Assembly: GCF_012295615.1 (NCBI RefSeq)
Contig: NZ_CP051183.1
Location: 2,817,001 to 2,881,000 of the forward strand
Direction: 5' to 3'
DNA from: Bermanella marisrubri
GTDB lineage: Bacteria; Pseudomonadota; Gammaproteobacteria; Pseudomonadales; Oceanobacteraceae
DNA length: 64,000 nucleotides
Positions 55,534 through 64,000 of the stretch are shown piece by piece. The notes beneath the pieces were generated by a model. That model was not told the origin of the DNA, ran no database searches, and saw only the letters and a list, made by a program, of their open reading frames with translations. A program made the position numbers and the translations under genes. How positions within the stretch are numbered: the first letter of the stretch is position 1; each line of letters begins with the position of its first letter.

Positions 55534-56601
55534 ATGAAAGTTCTGTTATTAAGCGCTTATGACACAGATAGCCACAAATCTTGGTGCCAAGGGCTCATGC
55601 AACACCTGCCCGAATTTGAGTGGCACTATAGCTGCCTACCAGGCCGATATTTCAGTTGGCGTATCCGCGGCAATCCACTGAGCTGGATGACTGGCAAAGA
55701 TCAATCCTTATTTCAGCAACGCTTTGACTTAATCATCGCCACATCCATGGTGGATGTAGCAACACTTAGGGGGCTAACACCTGAACTTGCTGGGACCCCT
55801 TGGTTGGTCTATTTCCATGAAAACCAATTTGCTTACCCTAAAAGCCAGCAACAGCATGGCAGCATTGAGCCGCAGATGGTCAATCTTTACAGCGCGTTGG
55901 CAGCTGATCACGTGCTTTTCAATAGTCAGTTTAATCGCAGGACAATGCTTGACGGTATCACCCAATTGATGGCTAAAATGCCCGATTTGGCACCTAGAAA
56001 CCTAGCGCAGAGGATTGAATCAAAGTCTCAGATATTGCCAGTACCGATTAACCTCAAACCGGCAAAAGCATGGGTAAACCACTCCAACGAAAACAAACTC
56101 AAGCTAATATGGAATCATCGCTGGGAATACGACAAAGGGCCGGATAGCCTTTTGAACATTGTCAGAGCGATCGAAGAAAAAAGACTGCCAATTGAAGTCA
56201 ATATCGCCGGCAAACGCTTTCAACGGGCGCCGGACGCTTTTGACAAACTCTCTGACCTGTCTTGTGTTAAACGTATTGGCACCTATGAATCAGTCGAGGA
56301 TTACTTACAAGCCCTCTTAGAAAGTGACATCGTCCTATCCACTGCATCACATGAATTCCAGGGCTTGGCCATGCTAGAAGGTGCCGCTATGAACTGCGTA
56401 CCATTGGCCCCTAATGATTTAGCCTATCCAGAGTGGATACCTCAATCCTGCCTGTATCAAACAGAACAAGACGCCATTTGTTTACTCGAGAAGTGGTGCC
56501 AGCAAGGATTACCTGAAACACCGGATGTTCATCATTACACTTGGCAATATATGGCCCCAAAGTATCAGTCACTATTGGTAAGCCTTTCGGGCCGCTCATA
56601 A
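55534..56601 (+). CDS. tRNA-queuosine alpha-mannosyltransferase-like glycosyltransferase (DUF3524)
   Basis: This 355-residue GT-B glycosyltransferase resembles the DUF3524/QTMAN group. QTMAN (GTDC1) mannosylates queuosine in vertebrate tRNA-Asp; bacterial homologues are known but less studied. The N-terminal part KVLLLSAYDTDSHKSWCQG and LPGRYFSWRIRGNPLSW are typical of this family, followed by WLVYFHENQFAYP, a short linker and the C-terminal LIWNHRWEYDKGPDSLL. Substrate in this organism is inferred only from family. Start at 55534 gives MKVLLL; an in-frame ATG at 55486 is less likely. Confidence 0.82.
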   Translation: MKVLLLSAYDTDSHKSWCQGLMQHLPEFEWHYSCLPGRYFSWRIRGNPLSWMTGKDQSLFQQRFDLIIATSMVDVATLRGLTPELAGTPWLVYFHENQFAYPKSQQQHGSIEPQMVNLYSALAADHVLFNSQFNRRTMLDGITQLMAKMPDLAPRNLAQRIESKSQILPVPINLKPAKAWVNHSNENKLKLIWNHRWEYDKGPDSLLNIVRAIEEKRLPIEVNIAGKRFQRAPDAFDKLSDLSCVKRIGTYESVEDYLQALLESDIVLSTASHEFQGLAMLEGAAMNCVPLAPNDLAYPEWIPQSCLYQTEQDAICLLEKWCQQGLPETPDVHHYTWQYMAPKYQSLLVSLSGRS

Positions 56602-56649
56602 TGAGCTAGTCTATATCTATGGCGCTAGCTCATAGACTAGGGTATTGAT

Positions 56650-59376
56650 TTGCTTCGTTTGCTCACTATTTCTGCACACTATTTTTTACTTTTGTGTCTG
56701 CTTGCCCCATTGTCGTCGCAAGCAAGCAATCGTATTTCTGCGGACCATGATCTTGAATCGATCAATGTAGGGGCACGATTCTACTACCTCGAAGATCCTT
56801 TCCATTCTCTAACATCCAGCATTATTAAACGCGAAGTCCATAATCTGCCATGGCAGCAAATACAAGATAAAGAACCGAACTTCGGTTATAACGAGTCAGC
56901 CCATTGGTTTTGGCTTGAATTGGAAAACGCGTCTATCGGTCAAGTTGAGTGGTTTTTAGAAATTAGTTACCCAATACTTGATGAGGTAGATGTTCATATC
57001 TTTCTTGATAATGGTAAGCATCTGATCTGGCGTTCAGGCGATACTCTAAATTTTAATCAACGTCCGATTGAACACCACAACCATGTCTTTCCGATTAACT
57101 TAGAAGGCGCTCAATCAGCGAACGTTTTTATAATGGTACGCTCAGCGGGCTCCATTCAAGTTCCTACAACACTTTGGGGGAAAGACAGTTTCTATCAAGA
57201 GCATCAGTTAAGCACATTACTGTATGGTATTTTTCTTGGCTTGTTTGTCGTCATGATCCTCTACAATTTCTTTCTCTATATCAGTGTTAAGGATAATAGC
57301 TATCTATTTTATGTTTTGTTTGCCAGTTGCTTTGTTTTATTTTTCATGTCGTTGAACGGCTATGGGTTTTATTACCTCTGGCCAAACAACCCGAAATTTC
57401 AGCAATATAGTGTTTTCACCTTTATCGCCGTTACCCTAATTTTCTTAGCCGAATTTACTATACGATTTTTAAAAGTGAGAGAGCGGCGAATTTGGTATTT
57501 GTGGTTGCTAGAGCTAGTCCAATACACTTCAGCCATTGCGTTAATTAGCTGCCTTTTTTTCAGTTATGAGGTCATGATTCAAATACTCATGTTTTTGAGT
57601 ATTTTTGCTGCAGGTACTTGTACCCTAGTAGGCTTTGGTGCCCGACAATACTTGGGCAATGCGGCTCTCATTTATACTAGCGCTTGGATAATGGTGGCAT
57701 GTGGCATCGCTCTGCTAGCATTGAATAAGTTTGGTGTACTACCTTCAAACTGGGTCACACAATACAGTGTGCCGGCTGCAGCAGCACTGCAAGCACTGCT
57801 GCTCTCTTTCGCCCTCGGCTATCGAATTCAAGATGAACAACGGAATCGAGAGATCGCTGAAAAAAATGCACTGAAGGAACGCTTGAAAGCCAATCAAGCG
57901 GAAAATGAAAGCCAACAGATTCGCATCGCTGCAGAGGCTGAAAGCCGCGCAAAAAATGAATTTCTTGCCATGATGAGCCACGAGATCCGTACCCCACTCA
58001 ATGGCATTATGGGGATGAGCGATCTTCTAAAAAATACTAACATGAATGAAACACAAAGCCGCTATGTGAACACTATTTATCACTCAGGTGAATCACTACT
58101 AGGCATCATCAATGACATTCTGGATTTTTCAAAAATACTGGCGGGAAAGTTAGAGATCGAATCAGTCCCGATACACCTGCTGGATCTTTTAGACCAATGC
58201 GCAGGCATTTTTGCAAAAGACATCGAGAAAAAAGATATAGATGTCACACTAGAACTCGTGCCTGCTAAAGACATCGTTATAGAAAGCGACCCTGTTCGTC
58301 TAAGGCAAGTTATTTTAAATTATCTGAGTAATGCCATTAAGTTTACCCAAAAAGGCTCGGTACAATTAATATTAAGCGTTGAAGGAAATACTTTAAATTT
58401 AAAAGTAAAAGATACGGGCATTGGTATTCCACCTTGCAAGCAAGCGTCATTATTTGAAGCATTCGCGCAAGCTGATACATCGACAACAAGGCAATATGGA
58501 GGTACTGGATTAGGTCTCGCAATCTGTAAAAAAATTGCAGAATTAATGGGAGGCGGCGTAAGCGTCGAAAGCAACGAGAATGAAGGTTCTGTCTTCGAGT
58601 TTTATTGTCAAATCCATCAGCAAGAGAAAAAATTGCTGGATACGCCTCAGTTAGAAAATAAAAAAATCGCATTATTAGTACAACACGCTTTACAGCAAAG
58701 CTTTATCAGTCAGCATATTTTTAACTGGGGAGGCGAATGTCTCTATTACAATGATATAAAAAGTATTCCCAATACAATTGACTATTGCTTCGTCGATGAC
58801 GAAAAGCAAATGCAAGCAGTGGCAGAGCATACACATTTACGACCCAAGAAGATTTTTTGTATTGGCAATTATCAATCACAACATACTTTGCGACAACCGC
58901 TAACCAGCTTAGGAATATGGCAGTGCTTTAAACCAGGAATTCAAGAGCATATACAAAGAGATCAAACAGAGATTATAAGCGACAAACCGCTTAATGGTTT
59001 ATATATATTGGTTGCAGAAGATAACGAAGTAAACCAGATGGTCATCAAAGCACTTTTGCGCAAACTAGGAGCCGAATCCAAGATCCTAGATAATGGCGAA
59101 AAAATCATTGCGGAGATACATCGCAAGCGTAATCATTACGATCTTATTCTAATGGATTGCGAGATGCCCATCATGGACGGCTTTGTGGCTACGAAAAACA
59201 TCCGTCATGAAGAGACCACCCACGGACATAAGCCCATTCCAATTGTCGCATTAACTGCACATGCCATGGACATCCATAAAGAACAAGCCAAACAAAGCGG
59301 CATGAATGATTTTGTTAGCAAACCAATTAAGCAAGATGAATTGATAAAAAGTATTCGCAGGCTTGTAACGCCGTGA
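56650..59376 (+). CDS. 7TMR-DISM hybrid sensor histidine kinase
   Basis: This is a 908-residue hybrid kinase. Order: signal peptide, a periplasmic 7TMR-DISM extracellular domain (residues ~25-175), seven membrane helices (~185-385), coiled-coil linker, HisKA ([19 protein letters not shown]), HATPase ([43 protein letters not shown]), a degenerate receiver-like segment (~675-770, without a phosphoacceptor Asp) and an intact receiver ([30 protein letters not shown]). It starts with TTG; the hydrophobic signal directly after supports this. No separate response regulator follows. Confidence 0.9.
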   Translation: MLRLLTISAHYFLLLCLLAPLSSQASNRISADHDLESINVGARFYYLEDPFHSLTSSIIKREVHNLPWQQIQDKEPNFGYNESAHWFWLELENASIGQVEWFLEISYPILDEVDVHIFLDNGKHLIWRSGDTLNFNQRPIEHHNHVFPINLEGAQSANVFIMVRSAGSIQVPTTLWGKDSFYQEHQLSTLLYGIFLGLFVVMILYNFFLYISVKDNSYLFYVLFASCFVLFFMSLNGYGFYYLWPNNPKFQQYSVFTFIAVTLIFLAEFTIRFLKVRERRIWYLWLLELVQYTSAIALISCLFFSYEVMIQILMFLSIFAAGTCTLVGFGARQYLGNAALIYTSAWIMVACGIALLALNKFGVLPSNWVTQYSVPAAAALQALLLSFALGYRIQDEQRNREIAEKNALKERLKANQAENESQQIRIAAEAESRAKNEFLAMMSHEIRTPLNGIMGMSDLLKNTNMNETQSRYVNTIYHSGESLLGIINDILDFSKILAGKLEIESVPIHLLDLLDQCAGIFAKDIEKKDIDVTLELVPAKDIVIESDPVRLRQVILNYLSNAIKFTQKGSVQLILSVEGNTLNLKVKDTGIGIPPCKQASLFEAFAQADTSTTRQYGGTGLGLAICKKIAELMGGGVSVESNENEGSVFEFYCQIHQQEKKLLDTPQLENKKIALLVQHALQQSFISQHIFNWGGECLYYNDIKSIPNTIDYCFVDDEKQMQAVAEHTHLRPKKIFCIGNYQSQHTLRQPLTSLGIWQCFKPGIQEHIQRDQTEIISDKPLNGLYILVAEDNEVNQMVIKALLRKLGAESKILDNGEKIIAEIHRKRNHYDLILMDCEMPIMDGFVATKNIRHEETTHGHKPIPIVALTAHAMDIHKEQAKQSGMNDFVSKPIKQDELIKSIRRLVTP

Positions 59377-59700
59377 CACACAGCGTTCTGATTTAGGACT
59401 TGTTCTAACCCGCAGACAATGCTTAAATCCTCAGCCTTTTGGTGCACGGCTTAGTCAGGAAATGCCAAACAGCCACCTTAATATGCACCAAGAGCGCACG
59501 CCAGTGATTGACTTACGTGCATCCAGATAGTGCAAACTACAAGAGAGCGAGCTCTAGCCCCTATGAAATGGGCATTTACCGAGTTGGCCTAAGTTGTGCT
59601 TACAGTTTTTCCGGGTTTCATAAGAATTCCGGAGGCGATGCCTTACCACCCCTTAGGCATCGCCATTTAGATTGCAGCTTGTACAGACAATGGAGATAAG
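59377..59700. other. Intergenic region with hairpin before the thioesterase gene
   Basis: The 324-base gap has no credible reading frame. GGCGATGCC (59634-59642) and GGCATCGCC (59656-59664) form a perfect 9-bp stem with a 13-base loop, about 35 bases before the thioesterase start, so it lies in the likely leader. A GGAG ribosome site sits just before the ATG at 59701. Confidence 0.5.
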
Positions 59701-60204
59701 ATGGGGCAAATTATCCAGACCGAAATGACGGAGCTTGTTACACCGTCAATGGCCAATTTTTCAGGAAATATGCACGGCGGTGAGTTACTGAAATTATTGG
59801 ATAAGGTCGCCTACACTTGCGCGATGCGTTTCAGTGGCCATTATGCGGTCACACTCTCGGTTGATAATGTTCTGTTCAAGCAGCCTATCCATATAGGTGA
59901 AATGGTAACTTGCCTAGCTACGGTAAACTATACAGGCCGTAGCTCGATGGAAATCGGCATCAAAGTTATCGCAGAAAACATCAAACAAAAGACAGTGCGC
60001 CATACCCACAGCTGCTTCTTTACTATGGTTGCGATGGATAACGGCAAACCGACTCCAGTGCCACCTTTAGAAATCACTGACGATATTCAACGTCGCCGTT
60101 GGAATAAAGCCGTTAAGCGTAAAGAAGCTCGCTTCAAGCTACAAGAAATGATGAAAGCCATCGAAAACGAAGACGACGAAGCGTTTGAAGCTGCGGCTCG
60201 TTAA
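59701..60204 (+). CDS. Acyl-CoA thioesterase (hotdog fold, YciA/ACOT-type)
   Basis: This 167-residue hotdog-fold enzyme hydrolyses acyl-CoA. The signature NFSGNMHGGELLKLLDKVAYTC, with Asp and preceding HGG, is the active-site region of the BACH/YciA group. It continues with VDNVLFKQPIHIGEMV and ends in a charged helix rich in Lys and Glu. Start follows GGAG. It is convergent with the ketosynthase gene on its right. Substrate chain length cannot be read. Confidence 0.9.
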   Translation: MGQIIQTEMTELVTPSMANFSGNMHGGELLKLLDKVAYTCAMRFSGHYAVTLSVDNVLFKQPIHIGEMVTCLATVNYTGRSSMEIGIKVIAENIKQKTVRHTHSCFFTMVAMDNGKPTPVPPLEITDDIQRRRWNKAVKRKEARFKLQEMMKAIENEDDEAFEAAAR

Positions 60205-60230
60205 CCAACCTTTTCTTCATCTAACTCGTC

Positions 60231-60261
60231 GGTTAAACGAGACTAATTTGCTCGTTTAACC
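60231..60261. repeat. Inverted repeat at ketosynthase 3' end
   Basis: GGTTAAACGAG (60231-60241) and CTCGTTTAACC (60251-60261) form a perfect 11-bp stem; the ketosynthase stop codon (60243-60245) lies in the nine-base loop. It sits between convergent genes and probably helps terminate one or both, though no clear T-run follows. Confidence 0.6.
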
Positions 60262-62756
60262 AATAAGGCGTAGCAGTTCCCCGATTCACTTGCGCCAATG
60301 ACCATAGCATAGCGAATGTCCTTCTCTGTGGGATTACCCAACACAAGATTGACGTCGTCACGTATTGGGCGGTCAGTATTCAAAATTGGGTAAACAAGTT
60401 TGTTATCGATCATACATAACGCGGCCTGCAAATTAAGCGTGCCCGAGGTTGCCTCTAACAAGCCGACATAACCATTCATATTAGTAACCAACGCATTTTT
60501 GGCCTGAATGCGAGCGATTGCGTCTAGCTCTTGAGTATCCTGAGTCACATGACCGCAGCTACTGCCACAGATAAGATCAACCTGATCCGCGCTGATTTGC
60601 CCTTCGTCCAAAGCGATAAGCATCGCTTTTTCTAATGCCCCGGCGTAATCAGCCGCCGTACCATTGGCTCGACCATAACCAGATATCTGTGCGTACACCT
60701 TTGCACTGCGCTCTCGGGCTTTTTGCATTGGTTCTAGCACCATAAGCGCTGCACCTTCACCCATTTGATAGCCTTGTGCGTTTTCATCGTATACTCTAAA
60801 ACTCTCGGCATCTTCTTGATAATTAAGAGATTCATCTTGATGAGCAGCATGCATAACAAGAGAGAAACCCAGAGCTTGCTCATCACACGCGCCGACAATC
60901 ATTAATTCTTGCATAGACTGTCGAATAACTTCATAACCTTGAATCACCGCGCCCAAACCGGCGTTGTAGCCTGTCGCAATGGTTGTATTATAACCACGAA
61001 TGCCTTTCATCGTAGCGCAGCTAGAGCTAATACTGTTGTATAAAGCTTTTGGAAATTCTGAGGTGCGCACATTGCTGGGCTCAGGTTTCATGCTCGAGAA
61101 GAAGTTATCCAATGCAGTTTGAGGACCCCTCGATAAACCTAAAATCATACCGATATCATCACGATTGCGTTTGTTGACTTTCAAGCCAGCATCGCTGATC
61201 GCCTTTTCCATAGCCACCATCGCAAAAATCGTGGCCGGTTGCAGTTTGCGGATATCAACACTTCTTAAGTATTTACGGGGATTGAACTCAGCTACTTGAT
61301 GAAGTCTTAACGGTAAATCTCCATTCTCAGTTAAAGGTAATCGTTTTAACAAGCCACGCACTTCCGAACTAGCGGTTAACCAGTGTAAGTCACTGACGTC
61401 ATCATTATTTAATACTTTTTTATTCACAAGCTCGGATTGTGATTGGCCATGCTGGATAGCCTCCATGAAAGCCTCATGCCCAATTCCCAGTGAAGAAATG
61501 TTTCCAATACCGGTTATGGCTACCTCTTGTTGCTGATAACGTGAAACAGCGTGACGACCAGCATGGACTGATGCCACTAAACTACAATTGTTACCGCCAA
61601 ACGCGTAATTGTTTTTCATAAACAAGTTTACGTCTTTGTGCTGAAAGTCATTGGCAACAACATTCAAATCTACGTATTCTCTGGGTTGTTTAAAATTTAG
61701 AGTTGGCAATAGCTGTTTTTCGGGCAAGGTCACTAAGCAAGCCACCATTTCCATGATGCCAGCAGCGCTAATATTATGGCCAAAATAAGACTTGGTAGAA
61801 CTCACTGGTACATCAGGATTGCTCTCAAATACACGGTTTACAGCTGCACTTTCCGCACGATCGTTGGCTGCGGTACCTGTGCCATGAACATTAATGTAAT
61901 CAATTTCATCCGCCGACACATTGGCGTTACGCAATGCCAAATTCATCACCATACTGGCGCCTTCCCCTTTTGGTTCAGGAGAAGTCTCATGGTAGGCATC
62001 ACATGAAGTAGCGTAACCCAAGACTTCAGCATAAATACGAGCTCCGCGAGCCTTTGCATGCTCGTACTCTTCAAGTATTAACGCACCGGCTCCCTCACCT
62101 ACCGACATGCCTGGTTCCCCAGAAAAGGGGCTACATGGCCCTTGAGCCATGGCATCCAAGATTTTAAAACCAGAGAATGTAGGTAAATATAAAGGCTCAC
62201 TGCCAACGATCAACGCTTGCTGCGTTTTATTATTTTGAATCGCATCGAAACCAAGACCCAAGGCATTCGTACTTGCAGTACAGGCAGTAGCGACGACATC
62301 ATACCCACCTTTTAAGCCTAACAATTCAGTTACGATAGAAGCACAAGCGCCATAATTTCCAACCTTTGCTAACATCTTAGTTGGCACGGGATCATCCTTG
62401 ATAACAGGCATAAATGGTTCGGTAGCGGCGCCGCTAATAGCAAACAATGAATACATATCGTATCTAGATTGCGTATCCAGAATATTACTGTCTTGCATTG
62501 CCTCTTCTGCGACTTTATACGCCCACAAACTGACTTTATCTAGTTCATCGATTTGGCTTTGAGACAAGTTAGAGTATTGGATTTCATCATGAATCTGCGC
62601 CGCATAGCAATCTTCGAAGAATTGATTAAACTCTTCGCTCGATGCAATGGCACTGCGACATGCAAACAAGCCATCTGTAAAGCTTTCTTTATCTTGACCA
62701 ATGGCAGAACAAATGCCAACGCCGGTGATTACAACTCGCTTACGTTCTATATCCAT
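60243..62756 (-). CDS. Two-domain beta-ketoacyl synthase (active KS fused to inactive KS)
   Basis: This 837-residue protein contains two FabF-like ketosynthase domains. Domain 1 (about residues 5-400) has all catalytic residues: Cys159 in TACTASTNALG, His291 in HGTGTAAND and His327 in SYFGHNISAAG. Domain 2 (about 410-835) has lost them: Tyr597 in ATGYNAGL replaces the Cys, CGSSCG replaces HGTGT, and YVGLLEATSG lacks the second His. This is the KS/chain-length-factor arrangement, here on one polypeptide. Neither ACP nor acyltransferase is encoded alongside in the visible part. Product unknown; a type II polyketide or unusual fatty acid pathway is likely. Confidence 0.88.
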   Translation of the reverse strand: MDIERKRVVITGVGICSAIGQDKESFTDGLFACRSAIASSEEFNQFFEDCYAAQIHDEIQYSNLSQSQIDELDKVSLWAYKVAEEAMQDSNILDTQSRYDMYSLFAISGAATEPFMPVIKDDPVPTKMLAKVGNYGACASIVTELLGLKGGYDVVATACTASTNALGLGFDAIQNNKTQQALIVGSEPLYLPTFSGFKILDAMAQGPCSPFSGEPGMSVGEGAGALILEEYEHAKARGARIYAEVLGYATSCDAYHETSPEPKGEGASMVMNLALRNANVSADEIDYINVHGTGTAANDRAESAAVNRVFESNPDVPVSSTKSYFGHNISAAGIMEMVACLVTLPEKQLLPTLNFKQPREYVDLNVVANDFQHKDVNLFMKNNYAFGGNNCSLVASVHAGRHAVSRYQQQEVAITGIGNISSLGIGHEAFMEAIQHGQSQSELVNKKVLNNDDVSDLHWLTASSEVRGLLKRLPLTENGDLPLRLHQVAEFNPRKYLRSVDIRKLQPATIFAMVAMEKAISDAGLKVNKRNRDDIGMILGLSRGPQTALDNFFSSMKPEPSNVRTSEFPKALYNSISSSCATMKGIRGYNTTIATGYNAGLGAVIQGYEVIRQSMQELMIVGACDEQALGFSLVMHAAHQDESLNYQEDAESFRVYDENAQGYQMGEGAALMVLEPMQKARERSAKVYAQISGYGRANGTAADYAGALEKAMLIALDEGQISADQVDLICGSSCGHVTQDTQELDAIARIQAKNALVTNMNGYVGLLEATSGTLNLQAALCMIDNKLVYPILNTDRPIRDDVNLVLGNPTEKDIRYAMVIGASESGNCYALLVKRAN

Positions 62757-62768
62757 GATGTCATCCTA

Positions 62769-63551
62769 TTATTCGAGGGTAATGCCGCGGTCAGCTAAAA
62801 TAACAGTACCTTGAATTGCACTGGCTTTTTCAGAGCACAAGAAGCTCACAACATTTGCCAATTCACGTGGATCTAATAAAAAATCACGACCGCGTATCTC
62901 TAGCATTTGCATAAACCCAGGCCAAACAGTTTCCAGCTGTTCTAACGTATCAGTTTTAACAAGACCGCCACACACACCATTAACACGCACACCTTTATCG
63001 TGTAATTCATAATCCAAATAGCGCACCAAATGCTCTAGCGCTGCTTTCATAACGCCCATTGGATAGCGAGGCATTACTCGTCGACTTCCTGTACTGGTAA
63101 TAAAAACGATGCTGCCGCCTTCTTTCATAAAAGGCAGAACGCCTTGAACACAGCCCACGTTACCCACAAGATTAGTATCCAACAACATTTTCCAATCGGA
63201 TTTATTGAAATCTTGAAACTCTTTGAAAGGAGTCTGGCCCGCGTTTAAAACTAGGTAATCAATTTTTTCGTAATCTTTTTCTAGCTGAGAAAACATCTTC
63301 TCAACATCTTTGCGTTGCGAGATGTCAGCCAATACATTACATGCATTCACGCCTTTCTCTTCAGCGTACTCAATCAGTTGCTTTACCTGAGCCGCTCCTT
63401 TACCGATATTCCGTCGATGATTAATAATCACATCACAGCCTTCATCGATAAGCTCTTTTACAATTGCTTCGCCTATACCGCGTGATCCACCGGTAATAAG
63501 TGCCACTTTTCCTACGTGCTGTCCCTTGGGTTTTGAATGCAAAGTCTCCAT
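62769..63551 (-). CDS. FabL-like short-chain dehydrogenase/reductase
   Basis: A 260-residue SDR with Rossmann motif TGGSRGIG (residues 20-27), NAG (103-105), Ser153 in ITSTGSRR, and Tyr163/Lys169 in RYPMGVMKAALEHLVRYL. The Tyr-Lys spacing is five residues, unlike the three in FabG and closer to the six in enoyl-ACP reductase FabL. The following VNGVCGGLVKTDTLEQL also recalls FabL. It may reduce an enoyl- or ketoacyl-ACP in the same pathway as the ketosynthase, which starts 12 bases downstream. Confidence 0.82.
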   Translation of the reverse strand: METLHSKPKGQHVGKVALITGGSRGIGEAIVKELIDEGCDVIINHRRNIGKGAAQVKQLIEYAEEKGVNACNVLADISQRKDVEKMFSQLEKDYEKIDYLVLNAGQTPFKEFQDFNKSDWKMLLDTNLVGNVGCVQGVLPFMKEGGSIVFITSTGSRRVMPRYPMGVMKAALEHLVRYLDYELHDKGVRVNGVCGGLVKTDTLEQLETVWPGFMQMLEIRGRDFLLDPRELANVVSFLCSEKASAIQGTVILADRGITLE

Positions 63552-63589
63552 GAGAACTCCTTTGTGTATTTTTATATCGTTTTTATTTT

Positions 63590-64000
63590 TTATATAGAGG
63601 GATTAATGTTTAACTGTAACGACCAAGCATATCCATCTCGATCAGTACTACTAATCACGTCCGATAACTGCTGCGGTTTATCTTGAAGCAGGCTATGAAG
63701 CCGGTTCATTAAATTGATACATCCCATATCTGGACCAAAATCTGATTTAATGCCTGAATCCTCTGAAACTGATTGCCTGAAGAACGGATAACAAAACGCA
63801 GAATTATCATATCCTTCAGTAATTTCTTTTTGACTTTCTCTCAATTGGCATTTCAGTGACTCAACAGTTGCCAAAATGTCCGCAGATCGTTCCTGAGCAT
63901 TTTCAGGTGACTCCAAAAGAACAAAACCTGTAGCATCGGCAAGAGATAACTCGTGGTGCTTGTTTTTGGTTAAAGACCTATTGTCTTTCATCCATTGATA
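63590..64000 (-). CDS. Ketosynthase-like protein, C-terminal part
   Basis: This frame is open to the right edge of the window, so only the C-terminal ~136 residues are seen. LADATGFVLLESPENAQERSAD aligns with the EGAGxLVLExxExAxxRxA region of ketosynthases, and SDFGPDMGCINLMNRLHSLL with the KSxxGHxxGAAG region. Conserved histidines are missing, so it is probably another non-catalytic KS/chain-length-factor protein. It lies 38 bases upstream of the FabL-like gene and belongs to the same transcript. Confidence 0.6.
   Translation of the reverse strand, partial: YQWMKDNRSLTKNKHHELSLADATGFVLLESPENAQERSADILATVESLKCQLRESQKEITEGYDNSAFCYPFFRQSVSEDSGIKSDFGPDMGCINLMNRLHSLLQDKPQQLSDVISSTDRDGYAWSLQLNINPSI

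Noticed and set aside
59508-59699. 63-codon frame before the thioesterase gene
   Set aside because: It contains the leader hairpin, has no ribosome site and no protein-like pattern.

Overview
The window is a chromosomal segment of a Gram-negative gammaproteobacterium, most likely a marine member of the Oceanospirillales/Pseudomonadales (Bermanella- or Oleispira-like; inferred from gene order and families, not searched). Supporting points are the order ftsI-ftsL-rsmH-mraZ / rnpB / rsmI-lpoA-yraN-diaA (as in Pseudomonas), suhB divergent from trmJ-cysE, purL divergent from mltF, a Cpx envelope-stress locus, minCDE, lipA with its foldase lifO, FadL, AidB and a two-domain ketosynthase. Composition looks moderate, near the mid-40s percent GC by eye. 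No tRNA, rRNA operon, IS, prophage or CRISPR array was recognised.

Layout. 1-6.3 kb: start of the division/cell-wall cluster on the minus strand with four 10-bp-spaced MraZ boxes, RNase P RNA, rsmI, then lpoA-yraN-diaA on plus. 6.3-8.9 kb: a break in the expected order holding a sterol-desaturase-like enzyme and a surface protein with a GlyGly-CTERM-like tail. 9-17.5 kb: purL, mltF (with a CRP-like site), cysE, trmJ, and a SuhB orthologue that has lost its metal-binding residues. 17.6-26.4 kb: deaD with a hairpin-rich leader, tilS, dnaE, fadL. 26.5-30.6 kb: cpxP / cpxRA with a consensus CpxR box, a patatin-like lipase and an Rmf/CrpP-like small protein.

30.6-37.5 kb: a signalling block (chemoreceptor, thioredoxin-like protein, CHASE2 adenylate cyclase), a nested-hairpin element that may be a small RNA, a CBS protein and short DUF proteins. 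37.5-45.9 kb: AbgT transporter, L-2-hydroxyglutarate oxidase-like enzyme, zinc-ribbon protein, DAHP synthase, TetR regulator, PilH-like receiver and several uncharacterised genes. 46-50.6 kb: a DUF1244-HopJ fusion, minCDE, GNAT, methyltransferase and a catalytically intact inositol-monophosphatase-family enzyme. 50.6-59.4 kb: lipA-lifO, aidB with a TetR gene, a tRNA-queuosine mannosyltransferase homologue and a 7TMR-DISM hybrid kinase. 59.7-64 kb: an acyl-CoA thioesterase and an unassigned ketosynthase cluster (KS fused to a dead KS, a FabL-like reductase, and a further KS-like protein cut by the window end).

The most unusual items are the dead SuhB, the ketosynthase/FabL-like cluster, the nested-hairpin element at 35744-35829, the DUF1244-HopJ fusion and the GlyGly-CTERM locus.
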